Shown here: positions 34,524-42,368 of the stretch, piece by piece
How positions within the stretch are numbered: position 1 is the first letter of the stretch
Layout: the number at the start of each line of letters is the position of its first letter
Source of the DNA: an uncultured Latescibacterota bacterium
Lineage (GTDB): Bacteria; Latescibacterota; UBA2968; UBA8231
DNA length: 64,000 nucleotides
Reading direction: 5' to 3'
NCBI GenBank assembly: GCA_958295495.1
Contig: OY282352.1
Location: forward strand, 3,908,548 to 3,972,547
Made by a program: the position numbers and the translations under genes
The notes under the pieces: generated by a model
Database searches by the model: none
Told to the model about the DNA's origin: nothing
What the model saw: the letters and a program-made list of their open reading frames with translations, nothing else

Positions 34524-35456
34524 CTACCTAAAGTTGGCCTTGATGCGGCCCCAGCTGTCTTCCTCGACCGAGGTAGAGGCGACAAAGGCCGGATCTGGCT
34601 CAGAAAGAAACCAATCGTTGACAGACTTACAGCAATTGTCGAGGGTGCTCCAGTAGCCGCAGCAACCGGGGGTGCGATAGTTGTTGAAGTCGCCGTCGTT
34701 ATCGATTTGGACGATGGAAATGTGGATGATCTGACCTTCTTCCAGATCCCATACCTCCACATCCTCGGGCTGGTATCCGCCCTCTTGGCCCTTGGGGAAC
34801 GAGCCTATGGGCGTGAGGCCCATTTCGTAGTAGTAGGTGCTCTCGCCGAATTCGTCGCCGTCCCAAGTGTAGTTGAATTCGAGCCACTCGGTCCCGGGCC
34901 ATATCCACTCGGTGCCGGTCAAATCGCCCGGCCGCAGCCAGAACCAGTCGCCGAGGGTCGGATGGATGGGCACCGCGAAGTTGTAGCGGGTATTGATGCC
35001 GATGTTTTCGTCGTTGATGTCGCTGTAGCCGCCTTCATCCACGCTGACAAAGGCGTCGTGGTTGTAGGTAAACGACACCTCCCACGAATCGTCCTCGCTC
35101 CAGTGACTGGTGCGGTCCATGTTGTGTTCGTCGTCGAAGGCTTGGGTGGCCATATAGATCTTGTTGTCCGCGTCGTTCCAGCCGACCCGATGTAACATGC
35201 TGAAGTCGGTGACGTCCCAGTCGGCGTTGCTCCAGCCTTCGGGCACTAGGCCGCGGGCGTCGTTGAAAACCGAGTTGTCGATGCCATAGGAAGCTGGCAC
35301 CCCGTCCCAGTCGCTGTGATTGCCGTCGATGGTGGGGGTAGCCCCGTCGGGAAACTGGACGACGAACCAAACCGTGCCGGCGTCCCAGTGCGCTTGGCCC
35401 GCATTGGGCAGGGCCACTAAGGCGAGGACTGCAAAGAGAATAGCAATGCGCTGCAT
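34524..35456 (-). CDS. Secreted CBM9/DOMON-like protein
   Basis: 310 residues with a signal peptide (IAILFAVLALVALPNAGQA). After it, PTIDGNHSDWDGVPASYGID is the classic opening of CBM9-type (DOMON-like) carbohydrate-binding domains, followed by NADWDVTDFSMLHRVGWND and strands KIYMATQAFDDEHN and SWEVSFTYNHDAF. Four clustered cysteines (PGCCGYW, DNCCKS) near the C-terminus may form disulfides. No catalytic domain is seen. It is probably an extracellular or periplasmic binding protein. The gene has its own strong Shine-Dalgarno (AAAGGAGG) embedded in a CCTCC-AAA-GGAGG inverted repeat, and is followed by a terminator. Confidence 0.78.
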   Translation of the reverse strand: MQRIAILFAVLALVALPNAGQAHWDAGTVWFVVQFPDGATPTIDGNHSDWDGVPASYGIDNSVFNDARGLVPEGWSNADWDVTDFSMLHRVGWNDADNKIYMATQAFDDEHNMDRTSHWSEDDSWEVSFTYNHDAFVSVDEGGYSDINDENIGINTRYNFAVPIHPTLGDWFWLRPGDLTGTEWIWPGTEWLEFNYTWDGDEFGESTYYYEMGLTPIGSFPKGQEGGYQPEDVEVWDLEEGQIIHISIVQIDNDGDFNNYRTPGCCGYWSTLDNCCKSVNDWFLSEPDPAFVASTSVEEDSWGRIKANFR

Positions 35457-35575
35457 GAGCCCACCTCCTTTGGAGGAATTAGATGAAATAGAAAAAGTGC
35501 CTCGTGCCTGCTAATTTCTGTATTAGGATACGGTGAATACGTCGCAATCTCAAGCAAAAAGTGAGCAGGGTTCCG

Positions 35576-37516
35576 TTAGTAGTAGAGGGGGATGCGGTTG
35601 CCCACCATGCCGGTAAACCCGTCGATGACCAACCAGACGCCGCCGATAGTTATGTGACCCAAAGCAAGGCCTAAAAAAAATGGCAGGGTCTGGCGGTACA
35701 AACTTACGCCCCCGTACTTGAGCACCAAACTCTTGAAGAGCCAGGCCAAAAAAAGAGTGAACCAAATCCCGTCCATTACCCGGCCGTGGCTCACCAAGAA
35801 CCCGAGGGGATGGAACGGCCACCACAAAAACTGATGCCGCGCCAAAAGCAGCAGTCCCATAATCAGGCCGCCCCCGGCCATCCACAAGTACCCACTCAGG
35901 CTAGGACCGGTGGGATTGATGATTTTTTCGAGGGCAAAGCGGGAGGGCTCGGCCGCGTAGTGTTGGGAAATGAGCAGGTTCATCGAGCCGTAGCGGTAGG
36001 CGAGGTACAGGGTGAACCACGCCGACAGGACTAAGGCGATGACCATGGCCAAGCCCATGGCCCACGTCAGGCGGTGCTGGCCGCTTTTTAACTCGCTGCC
36101 GAGGCGCAGGCTGTGGGCCAAGGGGGCCATCATAAAAACCAACAGGTCGCCGCACCACACCATAGTGTAGCCGGTGGCGACCATGCCCTTTGCGCCCAAA
36201 GCCGACACGCCTATGCTGGACACGGCAAAGCCCGCCGGGATCATATTGGCTTTGAAGATAGGCAGCCCGGTCTCGGAAATGACCCGGGCTAGGCCGATGA
36301 AGATGACCAACCCAGCAAAGAGGAACACCGGGACAATCCAAGCGGGAATGCCGGTCTGCCATAGCCATAGCCAGAGGCCGGCAATGCCACAAGCGGCCCC
36401 GCAGACGGCGGCCCGATAGGACATGATCTCGTCGCCGTCTTCTACCGGGGCGTCCCGCCGCCAAGCCTTGTGCAGGACCCGTTTGAAATGGGGCCGGCCT
36501 ATCCACAGCCCCGAGAGGACCAAGACGATGAGGGCCCCCATCATCTGGTGTCCCATGCCCGGTTCGGTCCACCAGCCCAATTCGGCTTGAGTGTCTTGCA
36601 AGCCGTAGTAAAACAGCAGCCCCTCCTGCAACTGGTGTAGCAAATAAAAAAACCACAAGCTGAAGCCGATCTGAGTATTGATGAAATAACCAAAGCCCAG
36701 CATGAGAAAATTGAGCCCCAAGGTCAGGAAAATACTCTGGCGAAACACGTCGATGGAGGTGTTGAGAACGACTTGGGGGAAATAGGGAAAGTAGTTGTGC
36801 AGAGCAAAAAAACTCATAAAAACTACTGGGATGGCAAAGCCGATCCACATGGTCCAGCTGCGGAAAAAGGGCTTTAACAGCCGGCCTTGCAGATCGTCGG
36901 CCATCATGGCCAGCGGCACCTGCATGAGCGGGTAGATCAGACGCTCGTGCTCGACCCACTGGCGGCGCAAAATGACGCTGAGGCAGGTCGCGGCTAGATA
37001 CAAGGAGCCGTAGAGCAACAGCCAAGCCCCCAAAGGAGGCAACCAATGCGCCCAAGGGATACCGCGGCCGCGGCTGGCCCCTTCGTAAAATTCTTTAACC
37101 GCTTCGGGGTTGGCTACCAAGATCCAGCGGGGTAGCCACGGATGGATTTGGTTGACCCAATCGTTTTCTGGGGTGGCGTAGTAGAAGGTGCCCGTAATCA
37201 TGGGCATGAGCAGGCCATTGACGCCTTTGGTGGGAATGGCCGAAGCCACCATCATCATGGCAAAAATGGTAATCAGCTCGCCCCGCTGGAGGGCCCAGTC
37301 GCGCCGACACCAGCCCAAGACCAGATGCAGGGTCAACAGCAGTACAAAAAACAGAAAAAACGCGCTCGGGGTAGCCGAAGTCAGGGCCAGCGAAGTGCCT
37401 TGGATGAGCTGGCGCCCGTAGGGTGCGCCAATGGCAATAACGGCGCACAGGACGCCGCCGATGAAGATGCCGCGCCCGGTCACGTGGGAAGCAAGGGAAG
37501 GTTGCGGACGCGACAT
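35576..37516 (-). CDS. DUF6785/DUF6784-type polytopic membrane protein (copy 1)
   Basis: 646 residues with about 14 membrane segments and no signal peptide. Conserved blocks shared with the copy at 42369 include GAPYGRQLIQGTSLALTSAT, RGELITIFAMMMVASAIPTKG, PWLPRWIL, RQWVEHERLIYPLMQVPLAM, ARVISETGLPIFKANMIPAGF and the C-terminal GHITIGGVWLVIDGFTGMVG. The layout resembles oligopeptide-transporter-like (OPT) permeases, and I assign it to the DUF6785 family by recognition. Transport role and substrate are unknown. It is transcribed with, or next to, glycosyltransferase genes on the same strand. Confidence 0.78.
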   Translation of the reverse strand: MSRPQPSLASHVTGRGIFIGGVLCAVIAIGAPYGRQLIQGTSLALTSATPSAFFLFFVLLLTLHLVLGWCRRDWALQRGELITIFAMMMVASAIPTKGVNGLLMPMITGTFYYATPENDWVNQIHPWLPRWILVANPEAVKEFYEGASRGRGIPWAHWLPPLGAWLLLYGSLYLAATCLSVILRRQWVEHERLIYPLMQVPLAMMADDLQGRLLKPFFRSWTMWIGFAIPVVFMSFFALHNYFPYFPQVVLNTSIDVFRQSIFLTLGLNFLMLGFGYFINTQIGFSLWFFYLLHQLQEGLLFYYGLQDTQAELGWWTEPGMGHQMMGALIVLVLSGLWIGRPHFKRVLHKAWRRDAPVEDGDEIMSYRAAVCGAACGIAGLWLWLWQTGIPAWIVPVFLFAGLVIFIGLARVISETGLPIFKANMIPAGFAVSSIGVSALGAKGMVATGYTMVWCGDLLVFMMAPLAHSLRLGSELKSGQHRLTWAMGLAMVIALVLSAWFTLYLAYRYGSMNLLISQHYAAEPSRFALEKIINPTGPSLSGYLWMAGGGLIMGLLLLARHQFLWWPFHPLGFLVSHGRVMDGIWFTLFLAWLFKSLVLKYGGVSLYRQTLPFFLGLALGHITIGGVWLVIDGFTGMVGNRIPLYY

Positions 37517-37601
37517 GGGCTGGTTGCCATGTTGAGGATGCTGGACGATTTGCTGCGGATAGGCTACTAAGTTCTCAACTAGATGCCAAATGCCGGGCGG
37601 G

Positions 37602-39143
37602 TTACGGCTGGCGGAACTCCGGTTTTAGCTCGTAAAAGTTGAGGTACTGCCCCGGGGCAAGCTGTACTGAGCGGGGCTGGTAGCGTTCAAAAATCAGCTC
37701 GGAGGCAAACAAGTCCTGTTCCCGCGCCCATATATGGGGATTGTCGTAGGGAATAAAGGGCCGCTTGCGGGGGTCGCGGGGTTGCTCGGTCACATCGACA
37801 TTGCCCAGCAGGAGGTACGTGGGCCGTCGTCGGAGGATGTACTGGCCGTCGTGCTTTTCGTGGCCGGCCCAGCCCCGGCCTAGGCCCGACAGGTTGCGCC
37901 GGGCAATGTGCCGGTCAGTAAGGCCCAGCATGTCGCGCACTTCGAGCTTGGAGTAGTACGCCACCGCGCCAATGGGCACGACGGCAATGCTGGCCCCTGC
38001 TGGCGCACTGGCGGCGAACCACTGGCCCACCCGGGTCCAGCGGGGAATTTCCACCTGTTGTTGAAATTGATACGCGCTGTAGTGCGACGTGCAGCGCGGC
38101 GGCGACCCATGCGTATAGGCCCAAGCGCAGCCGAGCACCACCGCCAAGGCCACCCCGCTTTTGCCGGCCGCCAAAAGCGAGGGCCGCCCCCAATCGGAGA
38201 CCAAGGCTGCGGCCAAGGCTGCAAACAGGGGCAGCGGGGCCACAGCAAAGCGATACATCGGCAGACCATCCCCGCCCATCCCCGCGATTGCCAGCCAAAA
38301 GAGCAGCCAGCCGACGGCCACCAAGCGCAGCCCGGCCGTGCGGCGCAAAAGGGCGAAAATCGCCAGCCCGACCAGTAGCAGCAGGCCCTCGTGATCGGCG
38401 GCGTAGTCGCTTAGATAGCCCAGCCCGCGCTGTATTTGGGCCCAGCCGCGGCCGGTTTTGGCGTAGTATGTATTGGGCAGCCAGTCTCCGTAGTACCAGC
38501 GGCGGAACCCCAAGAACAGGGCGTACGGGCCGCCGCCAACAAAAAGCCACAGTAGGCACGAACGGCCCGCGCCCCGCTTGGCCCGCAAGAGGCGGTGGAA
38601 GGCTAAAACAAGTAAGACCAGCAGCCCTTCCGGCCGGGCTAGGGTGGCCGCGGCGGCCAAACTAGCTGAAGTCCAAAAGCCTCCGGCCAAGGCCGCGGCA
38701 AAAGCAGCGGCAATCAGGCCGCCAAAGAGTGCCGTCTCCATGCCCGCGGCAGCCCAGCAGGCCCAAGAGCCGTTAAAGGCCAGCAAGGCCGGGGCGATCA
38801 AGGCAATCGGCGGGGCCGCCCCGCACTGGCGGGCTAGCCAATAGGTGGTGGGGAGCGCGAGAACCGAACAGAGCAAGCCGAGGGCGCGGGCGGCCTCTAG
38901 CAGGTCCAAGCCGCAGGCACCAAACCCGGCCAACAGCAGGATCCACAGCGGGCTGGTAAAGCCCTCGACGCGTTCGCCCGGGTTGAAAACCAGCCCGTGT
39001 CCGGCGAGCAGATTGGCCGCGTAGCGCAAGCTGATAAAGGCGTCGTCGGAGACGAAGTTGTAGCGCAGAACGTGGAGGAGATGTAGCGCGATCAGGGCGA
39101 CCAAAGCCCCAGCAATGAGGCGATTGACAGGGGGCTGGACCAC
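37602..39143 (-). CDS. GT-C membrane glycosyltransferase (AftB/ArnT-like)
   Basis: 513 residues, about ten membrane segments in the first 350. The first extracytoplasmic loop carries FVSDDAFISLRYAANLLAG, with the DD pair typical of polyprenyl-phosphate-dependent GT-C enzymes, then GLVFNPGERVEGFTSPLWIL, a block characteristic of arabinofuranosyltransferase AftB-like/GT39-like proteins. A soluble C-terminal domain of ~150 residues (VVPIGAVAYYSKLEVRDMLG, TDRHIARR, YQPRSVQL) follows. It probably adds a sugar to an envelope glycan. GTG start at 39143 lies 3 bp after the upstream stop region, so it is in one operon with the dehydrogenase genes. Confidence 0.82.
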   Translation of the reverse strand: MVQPPVNRLIAGALVALIALHLLHVLRYNFVSDDAFISLRYAANLLAGHGLVFNPGERVEGFTSPLWILLLAGFGACGLDLLEAARALGLLCSVLALPTTYWLARQCGAAPPIALIAPALLAFNGSWACWAAAGMETALFGGLIAAAFAAALAGGFWTSASLAAAATLARPEGLLVLLVLAFHRLLRAKRGAGRSCLLWLFVGGGPYALFLGFRRWYYGDWLPNTYYAKTGRGWAQIQRGLGYLSDYAADHEGLLLLVGLAIFALLRRTAGLRLVAVGWLLFWLAIAGMGGDGLPMYRFAVAPLPLFAALAAALVSDWGRPSLLAAGKSGVALAVVLGCAWAYTHGSPPRCTSHYSAYQFQQQVEIPRWTRVGQWFAASAPAGASIAVVPIGAVAYYSKLEVRDMLGLTDRHIARRNLSGLGRGWAGHEKHDGQYILRRRPTYLLLGNVDVTEQPRDPRKRPFIPYDNPHIWAREQDLFASELIFERYQPRSVQLAPGQYLNFYELKPEFRQP

Positions 39144-39146
39144 GGC

Positions 39147-39542
39147 TTACTCCCGCTGGGCAAAAGGGTTGGCGCAGGGGATTTCGTAGGGGTCGTAGTA
39201 CGCTTGATAGCCGACGGCCTGCGCCACGTCGGCGCCGTGCCAAAAGAAATCGCTCGACAGCAAAAACTGCTGGCCAAGCCACGCCTCAGCCCGGGCATCG
39301 CCGGCACTAGCCCGGCGCAAAAGCGCGTGTTGTTTTCGCGCCAGTAGGTCTTGGCAGAAGCGGGCCAAGCCGTCCTCGTCTATCCGCAGATAGGGCAGCA
39401 GGCGGCGCACGGTTGCTGCGGTTTGCCTAGTCCAAGGGTCGTCGAGCCGGCGCGGGCGGTAAAACCAGCTTCCTATGCCGACGCCCAGCGACAGGGCGGC
39501 CACCGCTCCCAAGAAGGCGCGGCGCTTGTTGCAGATTGCCAT
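39147..39542 (-). CDS. Small Tat-type partner of the GMC oxidoreductase
   Basis: 131 residues from ATG 39542 (TAGGAG Shine-Dalgarno); a longer frame to 39575 would overlap the upstream gene. The N-terminus KRRAFLGAVAALSLGVGIG is a twin-arginine-like signal. The rest is helical (ATVRRLLPYLRIDEDGLARF) with no firm family. Bacterial FAD-dependent membrane dehydrogenases of the GMC type commonly have a small Tat-exported chaperone subunit (gluconate 2-dehydrogenase subunit 3 or sorbitol dehydrogenase small subunit) encoded next door; the place and size fit, but the sequence match is not decisive. Confidence 0.68.
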   Translation of the reverse strand: MAICNKRRAFLGAVAALSLGVGIGSWFYRPRRLDDPWTRQTAATVRRLLPYLRIDEDGLARFCQDLLARKQHALLRRASAGDARAEAWLGQQFLLSSDFFWHGADVAQAVGYQAYYDPYEIPCANPFAQRE

Positions 39543-39547
39543 AGCTC

Positions 39548-40972
39548 CTACGCCAGCAGGTGATGGGCCGCCCACAAGGACAGGGCCGACAGGGTGAGGG
39601 TCGGGTTGGCCGGCGAACTGGTTGGAAAGGCGCCGCCGCCCAAGACCAGCAAGTTGCGGACTTGGTGGTGGACCAGACCGCGATCGACAATACTGCGGCG
39701 CGGATCGGTGCCCATGGGCGTGGTGCCCAAGATGTGGTTCTCGGTGCGGGAAAGTCGCGGGTCGAGGTCGATTTTTTCCACCGGCAGGGGGTGCAAAAGC
39801 TCGGGCAGGGCCTCGGCGAGCGCGTCAATGCCGCGCTGGGCGTACTGCGAGTGGTTTTGGTACGCGGTTTCGGGCTGGGCGGGATCGCCAGCAGCAATGC
39901 GGACGTGGTTGTGCGGTGCGGGCAAGTCCTCAAAGACGAATTTGAGCAGCAGCCGCTGCCGCCACTTGCCCCGTTCCAAGCGCAGGGTGGGCACGTTCCA
40001 CGATTCAATCAGACACCCGGCCCGCCGCGCTCGGTGGGGTCCGTCGTACAACATGTACCCGTGCCCGGTGATGCTGGTACTGCCTTGGAAATTTTCGACT
40101 CCGTCGAGGTCTATGGTCGCCTGGACGGAGATCTGCTCGTGGAGGAATTTGCCCAAGAGGGGATGAGACAAGCCCGAGCGCAGCAGAATGTGCGGATTGA
40201 ACAAGGCATTGGCCCCCAAGACCACCAACTGGCCCCGCGCCCGCGCCTCGGTGCGGTCTTTTATGTAGCGGACGCCCCGGGCCGTGCGGCCGGTGGTTTC
40301 CACGCTCTGCACCGCTGCCTCCAGCACCAACGTAACGCGCGGGTCGGCGTAGAGATGTCCCATTTCGTTGAGGACCGTGAACTTGGCGTCTATGGGGCAC
40401 AAGTGGCACACCCCGCTGGCGCAACAGGCGGGCCGCTGGGCCGTGGCCAAACGGGCGCGGGCTGTGGGCTGGGGAAAAAAGAGTGCTGGATAGGCTTTTT
40501 TAAGTAGCTGATCGGGCCGGGAAAAGCGGTGGGGTGGCTGGGGATAGGGCCGGCTGCGGGGCTGGGGTGCCCCATCGGCCGGCCCTGAGACGGCCATGAG
40601 CGCTTCGGCTTGGCAGTAAAATTCCTCCAACTCGTCGTAGCTAAGGGGCCAGTCCGTGCCCACCCCATAGGTGGAGTGCAAGGCAAAGTCACTGGGCATC
40701 ATGCGCGGTGTCACCGCCCACCAGCAGTTGGAGCCCCCACCCAGCGCTGGCGTGTAGAACCACCTTTTGCGGCGGTGGCGGTTGACAAAGGTGGCTTGGG
40801 GGTCCGTGCTGGCCGGCCGGCGGTGGCGCAGTTGCCAAGCGTGGGAGTCGCGGCGGCCTCGCTCCAAGACCAAGATCCGGGCGTCGGCCCGGCACCGGGT
40901 CAGATAGACGGAGAGAAAGAACGAAGAGGCAAAGCCGGTGCCCACGACAATGAGGTCGTAGTCTTGGTTCAT
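39548..40972 (-). CDS. GMC-family FAD oxidoreductase with a Cys-rich motif
   Basis: 474 residues. FAD-binding opening YDLIVVGTGFASSFF, the flavin-loop GGGSNCWWAVTPRM, and the C-terminal ENHILGTTPMGTD plus VLGGGAFPTSSPANPTLTLS are diagnostic of GMC dehydrogenases (glucose, gluconate, sorbitol type). Residues around 187-197 read CCASGVCHLCPIDAKF, a cysteine cluster resembling the one that holds an Fe-S cluster in bacterial FAD-glucose dehydrogenase catalytic subunits, so electron transfer to a respiratory acceptor is likely. It lacks its own signal; export would be by hitch-hiking with the small Tat partner encoded downstream. The substrate is unknown, presumably a sugar or polyol. Confidence 0.87.
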   Translation of the reverse strand: MNQDYDLIVVGTGFASSFFLSVYLTRCRADARILVLERGRRDSHAWQLRHRRPASTDPQATFVNRHRRKRWFYTPALGGGSNCWWAVTPRMMPSDFALHSTYGVGTDWPLSYDELEEFYCQAEALMAVSGPADGAPQPRSRPYPQPPHRFSRPDQLLKKAYPALFFPQPTARARLATAQRPACCASGVCHLCPIDAKFTVLNEMGHLYADPRVTLVLEAAVQSVETTGRTARGVRYIKDRTEARARGQLVVLGANALFNPHILLRSGLSHPLLGKFLHEQISVQATIDLDGVENFQGSTSITGHGYMLYDGPHRARRAGCLIESWNVPTLRLERGKWRQRLLLKFVFEDLPAPHNHVRIAAGDPAQPETAYQNHSQYAQRGIDALAEALPELLHPLPVEKIDLDPRLSRTENHILGTTPMGTDPRRSIVDRGLVHHQVRNLLVLGGGAFPTSSPANPTLTLSALSLWAAHHLLA

Positions 40973-40981
40973 AGGCTGATC

Positions 40982-42334
40982 CTAGTGGAAACAGGGCTGC
41001 CGGCCGGTGTGGGCCACTGGGCGGAAGTAGAGCAATTTGCGCAGCGGCCATGGGATCGGCTGCCGCAGTTGTGTGCTTGGGGGAGTGCTGGAGCCGGCGT
41101 ACCGCTCATAGGTAAGCGAGGTGTTGGGATGCTGCTGGAGCAAGGCGCGCACCTCAAAGAAGGGCAGCATTAGTTTGCGCCGGCCCAGACTGGCCAAGAA
41201 GCCGGACGAAGAAGCCTTTATTTGTAGCAGATCCCGCTGGAAACCAAACGGTTGCACCCCAGCCGGCACCAGCAAGTGGTTGCTCTGCCCCCCTTCGGTG
41301 CGCAGGTTGGAATACATGGCAAATGCCGTCTCGGTCTTGAGCCCCAAGTAGGGACTACACCCGTTGAGGCCGGCCAGCAGAGGCACCAGCAGCACGGACC
41401 AAGGCCGGAACGAGAATGCGGGCCGCGCCGGAGGTGCTTTGGGCAGGAGGACGAAAAGGAGAATCAGACCCGCGCAGTACAGCCCCCACAAGGGGAGCAC
41501 CAGCTCGGCCGGGGCGGCAAACAGATCGTTCAGCGCGACCAAAAGCCCCAACGCCCCAACCGCCGCGCCGACCGCGAGTGCGCTCTTGCCGGGAAAAGGT
41601 ACGCTTTCCCACCGCGGCAGTCCCCAAAGGGGCCGGGCCGGCCAGCCCGCGTCGAGGCGCAAGGAAGCAAACAAAAACAGCAGGGCAAAAACCATGGAGG
41701 AGAAATTGTAAAATTCGCTTAGGGGATTAAAGCCGACCGCCGCGTGGAAGAGGAGGCCGAGCAAAATACCGGCGTTGCGGGTAGGAGGCCAGCACAGCAG
41801 GAGCGGAATGGCCGTTTCGACTGCTAGGGTAAGACAGATGGGGACCGCTCCTGCCAAGGCGAAGGGAAGCGACTGGAGTTGGGCCGCGTAGAAGTGGACC
41901 GCGCAGCTTGTCTGGGGGTCGAGGAAGTCGGCGTTGAGTTTGTGGAAGACGGCGAAGAAATAGAGGATGATCAGTTCGAGCCGGACGATGGGGGCAAAGG
42001 CCCGGTACAAGGCCCCCGGCTCCACGGCAAACGTGCGCCCGGCCCACGCTAGTCGGGCGTAGGCTTGGAGGAGGGTCAGGTTTACTAGCCCGGTGAAGAG
42101 CCAGTAATTGGAGATAAAAGGAGCGGTCGTCCAGCTTTCGCATACCTGCAGGGCGGCCAGCAATACGAGGCGGGGTGGGGCGGCTGGTCGGTGCAGCAGA
42201 TAGAGGGCGGCGGCCGCGAGGAGAGTGCTGAGCAAAGGAGCCGGCCATGGGTCTTGGGCGACGAGGTGAAAAAGCGTTGCCAAGCCCCAGAGGACGCAGA
42301 AGGTCGAGTACGTCTTTTGCTCGCTGGTCGGCAT
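40982..42334 (-). CDS. HTTM-domain (vitamin K carboxylase-like) membrane protein
   Basis: 450 residues, eight or more membrane segments. The segment LYFFAVFHKLNADFLDPQTSC is characteristic of horizontally transferred transmembrane (HTTM) proteins related to gamma-glutamyl carboxylase, as are GFNPLSEFYNFSSMVFALL and PYLGLKTETAFAMYSNLRTE followed by NHLLVP. The function of bacterial HTTM proteins is mostly unknown. It lies in an operon with the GMC dehydrogenase and the second DUF6785-type permease; HTTM and GMC genes side by side suggests a shared envelope redox role (inference). Confidence 0.82.
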   Translation of the reverse strand: MPTSEQKTYSTFCVLWGLATLFHLVAQDPWPAPLLSTLLAAAALYLLHRPAAPPRLVLLAALQVCESWTTAPFISNYWLFTGLVNLTLLQAYARLAWAGRTFAVEPGALYRAFAPIVRLELIILYFFAVFHKLNADFLDPQTSCAVHFYAAQLQSLPFALAGAVPICLTLAVETAIPLLLCWPPTRNAGILLGLLFHAAVGFNPLSEFYNFSSMVFALLFLFASLRLDAGWPARPLWGLPRWESVPFPGKSALAVGAAVGALGLLVALNDLFAAPAELVLPLWGLYCAGLILLFVLLPKAPPARPAFSFRPWSVLLVPLLAGLNGCSPYLGLKTETAFAMYSNLRTEGGQSNHLLVPAGVQPFGFQRDLLQIKASSSGFLASLGRRKLMLPFFEVRALLQQHPNTSLTYERYAGSSTPPSTQLRQPIPWPLRKLLYFRPVAHTGRQPCFH

Positions 42335-42368
42335 AGCGGCACCAAGATAGATATAATCCGACGGGTGC

